A DNA stretch of 64,000 bases, taken from assembly GCF_001757995.1 (NCBI RefSeq), contig NZ_LXLV01000062.1, forward strand, positions 248,001-312,000. Reading direction: 5' to 3'. The number at the start of each line of letters is the position of its first letter. Positions within the stretch are counted from its first letter, which is position 1. The DNA comes from Bacillus mycoides. GTDB taxonomy: Bacteria; Bacillota; Bacilli; Bacillales; Bacillaceae_G. The notes below the pieces were generated by a model. It saw only the letters and a program-made list of their open reading frames with translations. It did not search any database and was not told the origin of the DNA. Position numbers and translations under genes: made by a program. Below, one piece after another: positions 40,234 through 49,887 of this stretch.

Positions 40234-41283
40234 TTACTTTTCAATCTTTAACGTTTGTAAATATGCATTTAATGCATTAATTTGATCATCCGTTAAGTTA
40301 CCATATTTACCAGTCATTTTATTACCTGGTTTCATATTTTCAGGATCTTTAAGCCATTTTGTTAAGTTCTCTTCATTATTTTCGGCAATACCAGCAACCA
40401 TATCGCGATCTGCAAAGTTTGCTAAGTTCGGTGCGATACGAGCAGAAGGTGGTCTACTATCATTTGATCCCACTGCATGACAACCAATACAGCTTTTATT
40501 AAATATTTCTTGACCCTCTTGCGCCTTTGTAGAAGCTACTTCTTTTTTTCCATCAATCTTCTTCATGTCAGCAAGCCACTTTTTGTACTCGCTTTCATCC
40601 AGAGCTTTCACTTTGAACTGCATTAAAGAATGTGATGGGCCACAAAATTCTGTACAAAAACCATTATAAGTGCCCGATTTATCTGCCTTTAACCACATTT
40701 TGTTTACATTATCTGTATTTGTATCCATTTTCCCAGCTAAAGATGGAACCCAAAACGAATGTTTAATATCGGCACCCTTCAAATTCAAATACACTTTCTT
40801 ACCTGTGGGGATAACTAAATCTTGAGAAGTTACTATTTTTTCTGATTTATAAGAAAATTCCCACCAATAAAGATTCGCTGTTACATCAACAACGATAGTA
40901 TCTTTATCAATATTCTTTTTCTCCATCGCACTTACATCAGCAAGCTTGAATGTATATGTAACAGTCGGAACAGCCAAGATTAACAAAAGAATAATCGGAA
41001 TAACTGTCCATATAATTTCTAGTTTGTGATTTCCTTCAACTTGCTCTGGAATATAATCTTCCTCACCCTTTTTTTGTCGGAAACGCACAATTACATATAA
41101 GAAAATAATAGTAACTACAAGTACTACTCCTACCATGATTGCACTCGCTAGTAAGAGCAAATCATATTGCATTTTTGCTACTTCCCCTTGCGGAATTAAA
41201 GTAGACTGAAAAGCTTTACCGCATCCCCCTAACAGTAAAGCCAGCAGTGAAACGAACGAAAGCAGTCGCCACTGTTTCTTCAT
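40234..41283 (-). CDS. ctaC: Cytochrome caa3 oxidase subunit II with fused cytochrome c domain
   Basis: The 349-aa lipoprotein has a signal with lipobox LLGGC, two membrane helices, the CuA domain with HSFWVPSLAGKMD and CTEFCGPSHSLM (ligands Cys, Cys, His, Met), and a C-terminal cytochrome c domain with CIGCH and the axial Met in NKMTGKYG. The fusion defines the caa3 subtype. The ATG at 41283 follows GGGGG. Confidence 0.97.
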   Translation of the reverse strand: MKKQWRLLSFVSLLALLLGGCGKAFQSTLIPQGEVAKMQYDLLLLASAIMVGVVLVVTIIFLYVIVRFRQKKGEEDYIPEQVEGNHKLEIIWTVIPIILLLILAVPTVTYTFKLADVSAMEKKNIDKDTIVVDVTANLYWWEFSYKSEKIVTSQDLVIPTGKKVYLNLKGADIKHSFWVPSLAGKMDTNTDNVNKMWLKADKSGTYNGFCTEFCGPSHSLMQFKVKALDESEYKKWLADMKKIDGKKEVASTKAQEGQEIFNKSCIGCHAVGSNDSRPPSARIAPNLANFADRDMVAGIAENNEENLTKWLKDPENMKPGNKMTGKYGNLTDDQINALNAYLQTLKIEK

Positions 41284-41319
41284 ACAAACAACCCCCACTT
41301 TCTTTGTGAATTAGATTGT

Positions 41320-41348
41320 ACTTTATAGTTAAGTAAAGTAAATCTCAA
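41320..41348 (-). promoter_or_regulatory. Candidate ctaCDEFG promoter
   Basis: On the minus strand TTGAGA (41343-41348), 17 bp, TAAAGT (41320-41325), about 37 bp upstream of ctaC. A ResD-like TTTGTGAAT is present at 41303-41311 on the plus strand, inside the predicted leader. The promoter is an ordinary SigA match. Confidence 0.5.
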
Positions 41349-41376
41349 CGTAAAGAAATCCAATCATGTCGTTGTC

Positions 41377-42300
41377 TTAGAAGAATGTAACTACAATCAT
41401 TGACACAAATAAGATTGTTAAGTAATTCAGGGAATAAACAAACATTTTTACGGACCATTTGATGTCATCTTGCTTACGGAAGCCATAAAACCCTAATGCG
41501 ATCCATCCGATGTTAAGCAATGTTGCAATTACCATGAATGTTATTCCAAGCCCACTCATATAAAATGGTAGTGGTAATAAACATACTGTCCAAATCATAA
41601 TCTGACGTTTCGTAATATCAAATCCCTGTACAACAGGAAGCATTGGGATTCCTGCATTTCGATATTCATCAACACGCTTCATCGCTAATGCGAGGAAATG
41701 TGGGATTTGCCAAATAAACATAATTAAAAATAACATCCAAGCAATTGGATGATTTAAAGACGGATCAATTGCCGCCCATCCAATTAAAGGTGGAACTGCT
41801 CCTGATATACTACCTACAACAGTATTCAACGTATATTTTCTCTTCGTCCATAACGTATATAAAACAACATATGTGAAGGCACCAATAAATGAGATTAACA
41901 CTGCCATCGGTGTAGTAAGTAATAAAAATGCAAAGCCAAGAAGTAAAATTACAAGTCCAAATGCAAGTGCAAAGCCAGGTTTATATTTACCTGTTACCGT
42001 TGGACGGTTTTTTGTTCTTTCCATTAATGGATCGATATCTCGGTCAATGTAGTTATTTAAACAACATACCCCAGCCATAATTAATGCAGAACCAACGATT
42101 GTGAAAAATAGCTTATCTAGATTGTCCATAACACTCAATCCATTAAAATGTAAAGCCAACCAAAATCCTGTAAATACAGTAAGTGTATTTGAGTTTACAA
42201 TCCCCATTTTAACGAGCGCTGATAAATCTTGTAACCGAGTTGTTTCCGGTACAATTGAAACAGCTGACTCATCATGCAGCTCACTTGTTGCATGGTTCAT
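41377..42300 (-). CDS. ctaB: Protoheme IX farnesyltransferase (heme O synthase)
   Basis: UbiA-family membrane prenyltransferase that converts heme B to heme O, the precursor of heme A for the caa3 oxidase. The 307-aa chain has about nine helices, the prenyl-diphosphate motif [19 protein letters not shown] and the second aspartate-rich-type loop [20 protein letters not shown] at 42300 lies 8 bp after GGGGG; a GTG one codon earlier is less well placed. It is divergent from ctaA. Confidence 0.96.
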   Translation of the reverse strand: MNHATSELHDESAVSIVPETTRLQDLSALVKMGIVNSNTLTVFTGFWLALHFNGLSVMDNLDKLFFTIVGSALIMAGVCCLNNYIDRDIDPLMERTKNRPTVTGKYKPGFALAFGLVILLLGFAFLLLTTPMAVLISFIGAFTYVVLYTLWTKRKYTLNTVVGSISGAVPPLIGWAAIDPSLNHPIAWMLFLIMFIWQIPHFLALAMKRVDEYRNAGIPMLPVVQGFDITKRQIMIWTVCLLPLPFYMSGLGITFMVIATLLNIGWIALGFYGFRKQDDIKWSVKMFVYSLNYLTILFVSMIVVTFF

Positions 42301-42461
42301 CACTTTAACCCCCTCTTAAACCTATCATCTTTCTAAGCACATATTTCATGTGAAATATTTCGCTTCTATATAGCAATATTATTACAGTAGAAATATTGTT
42401 AACCCATTCTACTACTAATCTACGCCCATACTCCAATATATTAAATCACATTTCCCGAACA

Positions 42462-42490
42462 TTTTGTGAAGAAAACATGAACTTTTTGTG
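42462..42490. promoter_or_regulatory. ResD-like direct repeats in the ctaB-ctaA intergenic region
   Basis: TTTTGTG occurs at 42462-42468 and 42484-42490, two helical turns apart, in similar context (GAACATTTTGTGAAG and GAACTTTTTGTGTC). ResD sites in Bacillus resemble TTTGTGAAT and B. subtilis ctaA/ctaB are ResD targets. The 497-bp divergent region (42301-42797) also holds a palindrome ATATTTCA/TGAAATAT at 42341-42358 and no gene. Confidence 0.4.
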
Positions 42491-42797
42491 TCGAACATTA
42501 AAAAACTTTATTCTAATTTATCCTTATCATAACATGATGTTATCTTCTATAATAAACTATTTTGTCATATTTAGCATGTATTCTCCCCATTTCTTTTCAA
42601 AATAGCTTAAATCCCTCCTAAAATATGTATTTAAAATCCCGTTTTTCCCCTTATACTACGTGCGTTGTCCTCGCCCTCCATTTCTTTGCTATTTTATTAT
42701 TTTTTATATATCATAGGACTGTAGCACGTTTTATTCTATACATAATGGAATGAAAATATTTCGCAATAACTTCATAGCAGAAAGATGGTGAAAGAGA

Positions 42798-43733
42798 TTG
42801 CAAAGCTTTATTAAATGGTTAGCAGTCATTACAAGTCTCGATTTATTAGTAGTTTTACTAGGAGGCGCTTTAGTTACAAAAACGGGTTCAGGCCAAGGAT
42901 GCGGCAAATCATGGCCTCTTTGTAACGGTGAATTTGTTCCATCTAATTTATCAATGGAAACTATTATTGAGCTAAGTCACCGCTTAACATCTGGATCAGC
43001 AGGAATCCTTGTTACCCTTCTTTGTATTTTGTCCTGGAAATATTATAAACATGTGCGCGAAACAAAAACGTTAGCAATTTTATCCTTCGTATTTTTAGTT
43101 GCACAAGCATTAATGGGGGCAGCCGCGGTTGTTTGGGGTCAAATGCCTGCTGTTTTAGCTATTCATTTCGGTATTTCCTTAATTTCATTTGCTTCTGTCA
43201 TCTTGTTAACGTGTCTTATTTTTGAAATTGATCAGAAATTTGATGCACGTTCACTTATTATGGACAAAAAAATGAAATTTCATATTTATGGTGTAACAAT
43301 TTACAGTTATATCGTTGTCTACACAGGAGCTTTAGTACGTCACGAACGAGCTACCTTAGCCTGTCCGGACTTCCCTTTATGCAGTAAAAATAGACCTATG
43401 CCAACTCAACTACATGAGTGGGTCCAAATGGGGCATAGAGTTGCAGCTATGTTAATATTCGTTTGGATACTATACGCAATGTTTATAGCTATTCGTCATT
43501 ACAAGCAGCAGCGTGTAGTATACTGGGGATGGATTATTTCATTTATCCTTGTTACACTTCAAGCTATAGTAGGGATTTTAGTCGTACTTACAAATGCTAG
43601 TTTAGCAATGGCATTATTACATTCACTCTTCATTTCTTGCCTGTTTGCTGTACTATGCTATTTAGTTATGATAGGTACAAGAAGTACAGTCAATGCAAAA
43701 GAGACTGAATCAACTTCTAAGCAAACAAAATAA
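42798..43733 (+). CDS. ctaA: Heme A synthase CtaA
   Basis: Eight-helix enzyme that oxidises heme O to heme A. The 311-aa protein has the two cysteine pairs of Bacillus CtaA, CGKSWPLC and CPDFPLC, the helix 2 His-containing [22 protein letters not shown] and LLHSLF, which supply heme ligands. The start is TTG at 42798; no ATG is available, and GGTGAAAGAGA precedes it. It is followed by two hairpins before pyc. Confidence 0.95.
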   Translation: MQSFIKWLAVITSLDLLVVLLGGALVTKTGSGQGCGKSWPLCNGEFVPSNLSMETIIELSHRLTSGSAGILVTLLCILSWKYYKHVRETKTLAILSFVFLVAQALMGAAAVVWGQMPAVLAIHFGISLISFASVILLTCLIFEIDQKFDARSLIMDKKMKFHIYGVTIYSYIVVYTGALVRHERATLACPDFPLCSKNRPMPTQLHEWVQMGHRVAAMLIFVWILYAMFIAIRHYKQQRVVYWGWIISFILVTLQAIVGILVVLTNASLAMALLHSLFISCLFAVLCYLVMIGTRSTVNAKETESTSKQTK

Positions 43734-43771
43734 AGTAAAACTTTAATACCTTGCCAATTCGGCAAGGTATT
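43730..43771 (+). terminator. ctaA terminator hairpin preceded by a bcr1-end-like sequence
   Basis: The stem ATACCTTGCC/GGCAAGGTAT with a 5-nt loop follows ctaA. It is preceded by ATAAAGTAAAACTTTAAT (43730-43747), which differs at one base from the end of the bcr1 repeat at 36050. Termination is the likely role; the T run is short (TATTATTT). Confidence 0.6.
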
Positions 43772-43781
43772 ATTTACACAA

Positions 43782-43813
43782 AAAAAGAGCTGCTTTCGCA
43801 CAGCTCTTTTTTT
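43782..43813. terminator. Terminator between ctaA and pyc
   Basis: The stem AAAAAGAGCTG/CAGCTCTTTTT with an 8-nt loop has T runs on both strands and serves the converging ctaA and pyc. Confidence 0.85.
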
Positions 43814-43816
43814 ATT

Positions 43817-46800
43817 TTAATGATCTAATTCAATGAGTAAATCTCCCGTTTGAATTGCATCCCCATCATTTACATATACTTTTTTCACTTTACCATTAAA
43901 TGGCGCTTGAACCGTCGTTTCCATTTTCATAGCTTCTGTAATTGCCATGGAATCACCTTTTTTCACTTCATCGCCTTCTTTTACAACTACTTTAATAACA
44001 GTTCCCGGCATCGTTGCGCTAATATGATTTGGATTTTCACGATTCCCCTTCACACGCTGTGCAACAGTTGCTTTCACACTTTCATCTTTCACTACGATTT
44101 CACGCGGTTGTCCATTAAATTCCAGGTAAAGTACACGATTTCCATCTGGCTGTGGCTCCCCAATGGAAACTAGTTTAACCATCAATGTTTTACCTTGCTC
44201 GATTTCCACATCAATTTCTTCACCAAGTCTCATACCATAGAAGAATGTCGGTGTATCAAGCACAGATACATTTCCATAAATCCCAGCAACTTTTTCGTAG
44301 TCCATAAATACTTTTGGATACAATGCATATGCGACTACATCAAAAATTGTTACTTCGCGTCCAAGTTTGTGGAATAACTCTTCTTTTAAAGCATCGAAAT
44401 CTACTGGTTCTAACAATTCACCCGGTCTTACTGTTAATGGCTCTTTCCCTTTTAAAATAATTTTTTGTAATTCTTTCGGGAAACCACCATATGGTTGTCC
44501 TAAATCTCCAGAGAACATTTCAACAACAGATCCCGGGAAGTCCAGAGCATGTCCACGTTCTAAAATATCTTGCTCTGTCAGATGATTTTGAACCATAAAT
44601 AATGCCATATCACCCACAACTTTAGATGATGGTGTTACTTTTACAATATCGCCAAACATATCATTAACACGGCGATACATCACTTTAACTTCATCAAAGC
44701 GATCTCCTAAGCCAACCGCTTTCGCTTGTTGTTGAAGATTACTATACTGTCCGCCTGGCATTTCGTGCATATATACCTCTGTATGAGGAGCGTTCATACC
44801 ACTTTCAAATGGAGCATAGTATTTTCGTACATCTTCCCAATAATGAGATAGTTTTTCTAATGAATCTATATTAACATCTGGCTGTCTTTCGTTTCCGCCT
44901 AACGCATAGTATAGTGTGTTCGCACTTGGCTGTGACGTTTGACCTGCCATAGAACTCATCGCTACATCGACAATATCAACACCCGCTTCAATTGCCTTCG
45001 TATACGTTAATATACCGTTTCCGCTCGTATCGTGTGTGTGCAGGTGAATCGGAATCGATACTGTCTCTTTTAATGCAGAAATTAAATCGTATGCCGCATT
45101 AGGTTTTAATAATCCTGCCATATCTTTAATACCTAATATATGAGCACCTGATGCTTCTAATTCTTTCGCCAAGTTTTTATAATAATTCAAATCATATTTA
45201 CTACGTAACGGATCATGAATATCTCCTGTATAACACATTGTCGCTTCTGCAATTTTGCCAGTATCTCGTACAGCATCAATCGCAACTCTCATACCTTCTA
45301 CCCAGTTTAAGCTATCAAAAATACGGAACACATCAATTCCGGCTTGCGCGGAACATTCCACAAATTTTTGAATTAAATTATCTGGATAGTTTTTGTAACC
45401 TACTGCGTTTGAAGAACGAAGTAACATTTGGAATAAAACGTTCGGCATTTTTTCACGAAGATCTAGTAATCGTTCCCATGGGTCTTCTTTCAAGAAACGA
45501 TATGCAACATCAAACGTTGCACCGCCCCACATTTCCGCTGAGAATAAGTTTGGTAACATTCTCGCTGTCGGCTCTGCAATGTGATGTAAATCTTTTGTAC
45601 GAACACGAGTTGCAAGTAAAGACTGATGCCCATCACGGAATGTTGTATCCGTTAAAAGTACACGTTTTTGATCTTGTACCCACTTTACTAATCCATCCGC
45701 TCCACGCTCATCCAAAATTTGTTTCGTTCCATTTTGGATTGGCTCTGAGTGTAGTACATTCGGTATACGAGCATCCGGGAAAATTGGTTTCTCTTTTTTC
45801 CCTACTCCCGGGAAACCATTTACTGTTACTGTACCAATGTAATTTAACATTTTCGTTCCGCGGTCTTTACGTTTCGGGAACAAGAACAGTTCAGGTGACG
45901 CGTCAATAAACGACGTATCATATTCTCCTGATAAGAAGTTTTTATGTTTTACTACATTCTCTAGAAATGGAATATTTGTTTTAATGCCACGAATACGGAA
46001 TTCTTTTAAGTTACGTTCCATTTTTGCAGCAGCTTGTTCAAAAGTAAGAGCCCAAGTTGTAACTTTTACAAGTAAAGAATCGTAGTACGGTGTAATAACT
46101 GCACCTTGGAAACTATTACCTGTATCAAGACGAACACCAAAGCCACCGCCTGATCGGTACGCCATAATTTTTCCTGTATCCGGCATGAAATTATTTAGTG
46201 GGTCTTCAGTCGTTACACGAGATTGGATTGCAAATCCGTGCACAACCACTTCCTCTTGCTTCGGAACACCTACCATTTTACTATGTAATGCATGTCCATC
46301 AGCTATTAAAATTTGCGATTGAACAATATCCACTCCTGTAATCATTTCTGTAATTGTATGTTCTACTTGAACACGTGGGTTTACTTCAATAAAGTAAAAT
46401 TCATCATCTTTCACTAGGAATTCAACTGTTCCAGCATTTAAATAATTTACATTTTTCGTTAACTTTACTGCAGCATCACAAATACGCTGGCGCAAATCAT
46501 CTGAAAGCGACACGCTCGGTGCAATTTCAACTACTTTTTGATGGCGTCGTTGTACAGAGCAATCTCGCTCATACAAATGCACAACATTACCTTCTTCATC
46601 TGCTAAAATTTGCACTTCTATATGTTTAGGTTTTTCAACGAATTTTTCAACGTACACTTCATCATTACCAAAGGCTGCTTTTGCTTCTGATTTCGCGCGA
46701 TTATACGATTCTCTTAATTCTTCACTAGCACGTACAATACGCATACCGCGACCGCCGCCACCAAGGGATGCTTTAATAATAATCGGGTAATCATACTTTT

Positions 46801-47263
46801 CAGCAAATTCTTTAACTTCTTCTATTGAATCTACTGGACCATCACTACCAGGAATAATTGGAATTTGTGCTAGCTGCGCTTGTGTTCTTGCTTTAACTTT
46901 ATCTCCAAACATGTCTAAATGCTTACTTTTTGGACCGATAAAGATAATCCCTTCTTCTTCACAACGTTTTGCAAATTGAATATTTTCTGACAAGAAACCA
47001 TATCCAGGGTGGATTGCATCTACATGATTACTTTTCGCAATCTCAATAATGCCTTCAATATCTAGATAAGCATCAATTGGCTTTTTCCCTTCCCCAACTA
47101 AATAGGACTCATCGGCTTTATAGCGATGATAAGAACCGCTATCCTCTTTAGAATAGATCGCAACTGTGTTTAATCCAAGTTCTGAACATGCTCGGAACAC
47201 ACGAATTGCTATCTCTCCACGGTTAGCTACCAATACTTTTTGAATACGTTGCAGCTTTGTCAT
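43817..47263 (-). CDS. pyc: Pyruvate carboxylase
   Basis: Anaplerotic biotin enzyme that makes oxaloacetate from pyruvate, bicarbonate and ATP. The 1148-aa single chain has an N-terminal biotin carboxylase domain (VLVANRGEIAIRVFRACSEL, ATP-grasp GGGGRGMRIV, EVNPRVQVEHTITE), a carboxyltransferase domain beginning about residue 530 (LLTDTTFRDGHQSLLATRVR, metal-binding HLHTHDTSGNG), a linker and a C-terminal biotinyl domain with the biotinylated Lys in EAMKMETTV near residue 1110. GGGGG precedes the ATG. It lies next to ctaA as in B. subtilis. Confidence 0.99.
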   Translation of the reverse strand: MTKLQRIQKVLVANRGEIAIRVFRACSELGLNTVAIYSKEDSGSYHRYKADESYLVGEGKKPIDAYLDIEGIIEIAKSNHVDAIHPGYGFLSENIQFAKRCEEEGIIFIGPKSKHLDMFGDKVKARTQAQLAQIPIIPGSDGPVDSIEEVKEFAEKYDYPIIIKASLGGGGRGMRIVRASEELRESYNRAKSEAKAAFGNDEVYVEKFVEKPKHIEVQILADEEGNVVHLYERDCSVQRRHQKVVEIAPSVSLSDDLRQRICDAAVKLTKNVNYLNAGTVEFLVKDDEFYFIEVNPRVQVEHTITEMITGVDIVQSQILIADGHALHSKMVGVPKQEEVVVHGFAIQSRVTTEDPLNNFMPDTGKIMAYRSGGGFGVRLDTGNSFQGAVITPYYDSLLVKVTTWALTFEQAAAKMERNLKEFRIRGIKTNIPFLENVVKHKNFLSGEYDTSFIDASPELFLFPKRKDRGTKMLNYIGTVTVNGFPGVGKKEKPIFPDARIPNVLHSEPIQNGTKQILDERGADGLVKWVQDQKRVLLTDTTFRDGHQSLLATRVRTKDLHHIAEPTARMLPNLFSAEMWGGATFDVAYRFLKEDPWERLLDLREKMPNVLFQMLLRSSNAVGYKNYPDNLIQKFVECSAQAGIDVFRIFDSLNWVEGMRVAIDAVRDTGKIAEATMCYTGDIHDPLRSKYDLNYYKNLAKELEASGAHILGIKDMAGLLKPNAAYDLISALKETVSIPIHLHTHDTSGNGILTYTKAIEAGVDIVDVAMSSMAGQTSQPSANTLYYALGGNERQPDVNIDSLEKLSHYWEDVRKYYAPFESGMNAPHTEVYMHEMPGGQYSNLQQQAKAVGLGDRFDEVKVMYRRVNDMFGDIVKVTPSSKVVGDMALFMVQNHLTEQDILERGHALDFPGSVVEMFSGDLGQPYGGFPKELQKIILKGKEPLTVRPGELLEPVDFDALKEELFHKLGREVTIFDVVAYALYPKVFMDYEKVAGIYGNVSVLDTPTFFYGMRLGEEIDVEIEQGKTLMVKLVSIGEPQPDGNRVLYLEFNGQPREIVVKDESVKATVAQRVKGNRENPNHISATMPGTVIKVVVKEGDEVKKGDSMAITEAMKMETTVQAPFNGKVKKVYVNDGDAIQTGDLLIELDH

Positions 47264-47560
47264 GATTTTCCCCCTCTATTTTCCTACCACTCTAGAGATA
47301 AAATACATACACACTCTAAAGAGCGTGAAGTTCTTCACTTTCTACATTATATTATACTTAGAAAGCTTCACTTTATTTTTATCCATCATACCTTATTTTT
47401 CAACAAATGATAAGTTTTCTGATCAATTTGTTTCACAAAAATAGTATAGCATACCTCTTCCTTTTCTAACAAGACTATTGTATATCACATTTATTTAAAT
47501 GTAATATACTTTTTATTTTAAAAGAATCAATATTATATCACATTTAAAACCTAACAAAAT
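47264..47560. other. Intergenic region between pyc and ftsW
   Basis: This 297-bp AT-rich region holds no supported gene. A small GTGAAG/CTTCAC repeat at 47327-47340 and the sequence AAAGCTTCACTTTAT near 47361 slightly recall bcr1 ends, but no full element is present. The pyc promoter is expected here; none is clear enough to name. Confidence 0.4.
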
Positions 47561-47598
47561 AAAAAACACATTGAACTCTAGAGCTCAATGTGTTTTTT
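47561..47598 (-). terminator. Terminator of ftsW
   Basis: The inverted repeat AAAACACATTGA/TCAATGTGTTTT followed by a T-rich tract on the minus strand lies at the ftsW stop. Confidence 0.75.
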
Positions 47599-48775
47599 AT
47601 TTTACAACAACAAGATGCGGTCCACCTTGTTTTATTTCGTTAGTCATTTCGTTTTGTTGTTTCTCTTGTCGTTTTACATAACTAGCAATATTTAACAGTA
47701 TACCCATTGCAAGTAAATTAGCCAATAAAGAACTACCACCATAACTTACAAACGGTAATGGTACCCCTGTAAGCGGTATTAACCCAGACATACCACCGAC
47801 ATTTATAAAAGTTTGAACTCCAAACAAACTTGCAATTCCAATTGCTATTAAACTTCCAAACGGATCTTTACACTTTTGTGCAATTCTAAATGAACGAATA
47901 ATAATGAGTAGTAAACAGATCAAAATGACAGCTATACCTATAAAACCAAGCTCTTCAGATATAATTGCCATAATAAAATCTGTTTGCGGTTCTGGTAAGT
48001 AGCCATATTTTTGTACACTGTTTCCTAATCCTCGACCATTTAGCCCTCCTGAAGCAATTCCAATAAAAGAATTTATTAATTGGAACCCATCATTCTGAGG
48101 ATCGTTAAATGGATCAAGAAAAACTGAAAAGCGAGCTTTTTGGTACTGACTTAACTTATAGTTCCCAATAAAATATAACGCTGGAATCCATATTATAGAC
48201 GTTAAGAGGAATCGCTTTATACTTAAATTAACATTAACTCCTGAACAAAAGAACATAATCAGTACAGTTCCACCTATTAGTATATCGGTCCCTAAGTCAT
48301 TTTGAAGTAAAATTAATCCCATCGCTCCACCGACAACGGCTAGAGGTGGAAGTATCCCTTGTACAAAAGCTGTTTGTATCTCTTGTTTCTTAGCAAAAAA
48401 GTTTGCTAACGTAATAATAACCGTTATTTTCACAAACTCAGCTGGTTGTATACCTAATATCCATCCTTTTGCACCATTTACGTCCTTACCGAAAAGAAAG
48501 GCTGCTGATAGTAGACCAATACTTCCTATTCCCATTGCGATTAAAACTATTCTCTTTCTCCACAACTTATAAGGAATGGCAACGATAATCGCTAACATTA
48601 TCGTTCCAATAGCTAAAGCAATTAATTGTTTTTTAAAAAAGTAATTTGCTGGCCAGTTATGCCTCGAAATCGCAACAATGGAACTAGAACTATATACCAT
48701 TATAACTCCCAACACACATAAGATAACAAGAGGAAGTAATAATGAATAATCCATCGATTTCCATACTTTTTTCAT
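47597..48775 (-). CDS. ftsW: Cell division peptidoglycan polymerase FtsW
   Basis: SEDS-family septal glycosyltransferase, partner of PBP2B; equivalent to B. subtilis ylaO. The 392-aa protein has about ten helices and the motifs IMVYSSSSIVA, GWILGIQPAEFVKI, LQNDLGTDILIG (catalytic Asp), YLPEPQTDFIMAIISEELGF and LPFVSYGGSSLL. AGAGGAAATGAA precedes the ATG. It is a paralogue of spoVE in this window, but located beside pyc and ylaN as expected for ftsW. Confidence 0.94.
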   Translation of the reverse strand: MKKVWKSMDYSLLLPLVILCVLGVIMVYSSSSIVAISRHNWPANYFFKKQLIALAIGTIMLAIIVAIPYKLWRKRIVLIAMGIGSIGLLSAAFLFGKDVNGAKGWILGIQPAEFVKITVIITLANFFAKKQEIQTAFVQGILPPLAVVGGAMGLILLQNDLGTDILIGGTVLIMFFCSGVNVNLSIKRFLLTSIIWIPALYFIGNYKLSQYQKARFSVFLDPFNDPQNDGFQLINSFIGIASGGLNGRGLGNSVQKYGYLPEPQTDFIMAIISEELGFIGIAVILICLLLIIIRSFRIAQKCKDPFGSLIAIGIASLFGVQTFINVGGMSGLIPLTGVPLPFVSYGGSSLLANLLAMGILLNIASYVKRQEKQQNEMTNEIKQGGPHLVVVK

Positions 48776-48855
48776 TTCATTTCCTCTTTCTGTTTCAATT
48801 TAATTATTGTTGTATTCCATATGTATATAGGTTCTTCCTGCTTTATTATACAAAT

Positions 48856-48884
48856 AAAAAGCCCAAACTATTTCAGTTTGAGCC
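48856..48884 (-). terminator. Terminator of ylaN
   Basis: The stem GCTCAAACT/AGTTTGGGC (one G-U pair) followed by TTTTTATTT on the minus strand lies after the ylaN stop. Confidence 0.75.
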
Positions 48885-48900
48885 CCCCTATTTGAACCCG

Positions 48901-49188
48901 TTATTGTTGTTTGTTTGTAAATGCTTCATGAAGTGCAGATAACTCACGTTCAAGCTCTCCTAACATTGCTTTCCCTTGTTCTTCTGCAATAAGACCAAGG
49001 CGAACTGCAAAATCGACCTCGCGGGATAGTCCAAACATTTGTGTGTCTAACACTTCTTCATATAATGGACATTGCGGCATTGTAAGATTGTCCATTTGCA
49101 CCTTAATAAGTCTTAAGATTTTCTCCGCATCCGCTTGTAGAAGGGCTAGTGCCTTTTCCTGATGATTTGATACTGTCTCAGACGCCAA
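48901..49188 (-). CDS. ylaN: UPF0358 protein YlaN
   Basis: The 95-aa helical protein is conserved in Bacilli. In B. subtilis it is required under iron limitation and has been reported to interact with the iron repressor Fur. Typical segments are [39 protein letters not shown] and [19 protein letters not shown]. The start codon is TTG with GGAGGG seven bases upstream. It is followed by ftsW. Confidence 0.93.
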   Translation of the reverse strand: MASETVSNHQEKALALLQADAEKILRLIKVQMDNLTMPQCPLYEEVLDTQMFGLSREVDFAVRLGLIAEEQGKAMLGELERELSALHEAFTNKQQ

Positions 49189-49338
49189 ATTGATTCCCTC
49201 CGTTTCCGTCCTACTCTCACCTATCTATTAATATTAGCGATAGTTTTAATAAATTGCAATAGAAACATTTTTTGTGACAACAGTGTCTAATACTATTATA
49301 CTGAAAAGTGGGAGTATAACACAAATGGGGGAACAACA

Positions 49339-49836
49339 ATGAGCGAAATTTTATTTATTAATGGAAAAGTACGTTTTCCAATCACTATTGATCCAACTGT
49401 TTGGATTTTTGATGATCGAAAAGTAGATTTGACAACTTACTTTGATGAAACTAGAGAAGAATTATCCGAATTAGAAACATACTTAAAACATACTTCAGAG
49501 CATTGGGATCGCGAAATCCGTGATGGTGCTGCCTTCCCGCCAATACAACAAAGTGTAAAGAAATATAAAAAAGAACAGCTTATTAACGGGACATTTGGCA
49601 TACCACTTCATCCATTTCTTAAAAATGCTGAAATTTTAGAAGATGCTACTCAAGTCGAAATTGAAACCACAGACAATTCAATTACACTTCCGTTAGAAAC
49701 AGCCCACAAAGCAATTCTCGGTTTTTCAAAAGAAGGTAAACCATTACGAGAAGACGGGCCTGTTCATCTATATTTCCATGATGGATCTAATAGACAAAAT
49801 CCGATTCGTAACATCCGTAAATTTACAATCATTTAA
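49339..49836 (+). CDS. ylaL: YlaL-like protein
   Basis: The 165-aa soluble protein of unknown function corresponds by place (between phoH/ylaK and ylaN) and size to B. subtilis ylaL. It begins EILFINGKVRFPITIDPTVW and ends with PVHLYFHDGSNRQNPIRNIR. I see no catalytic motif; database labels of peptidyl-prolyl isomerase should be treated cautiously. It has a GGGGGAAC ribosome site and converges on phoH. Confidence 0.8.
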   Translation: MSEILFINGKVRFPITIDPTVWIFDDRKVDLTTYFDETREELSELETYLKHTSEHWDREIRDGAAFPPIQQSVKKYKKEQLINGTFGIPLHPFLKNAEILEDATQVEIETTDNSITLPLETAHKAILGFSKEGKPLREDGPVHLYFHDGSNRQNPIRNIRKFTII

Positions 49837-49854
49837 ATTGTATAATTAAAAGGC

Positions 49855-49887
49855 AAAAAAGGAGTGAGCTTAGGCTCACTCCTTTTT
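49855..49887. terminator. Bidirectional terminator of ylaL and phoH
   Basis: A long palindrome, AAAAAGGAGTGAGC and complement with a short loop, lies between the converging stops. Confidence 0.85.

Noticed and set aside
45151-45909. A 252-codon reading frame opposite pyc
   Set aside because: It is the antisense shadow of the pyruvate carboxylase gene, low-complexity in composition and without a ribosome site.
47361-47375. A further bcr1 end, AAAGCTTCACTTTAT, between pyc and ftsW
   Set aside because: Only the short end resembles bcr1; no hairpin of the right type or second TTTAT boundary was found.
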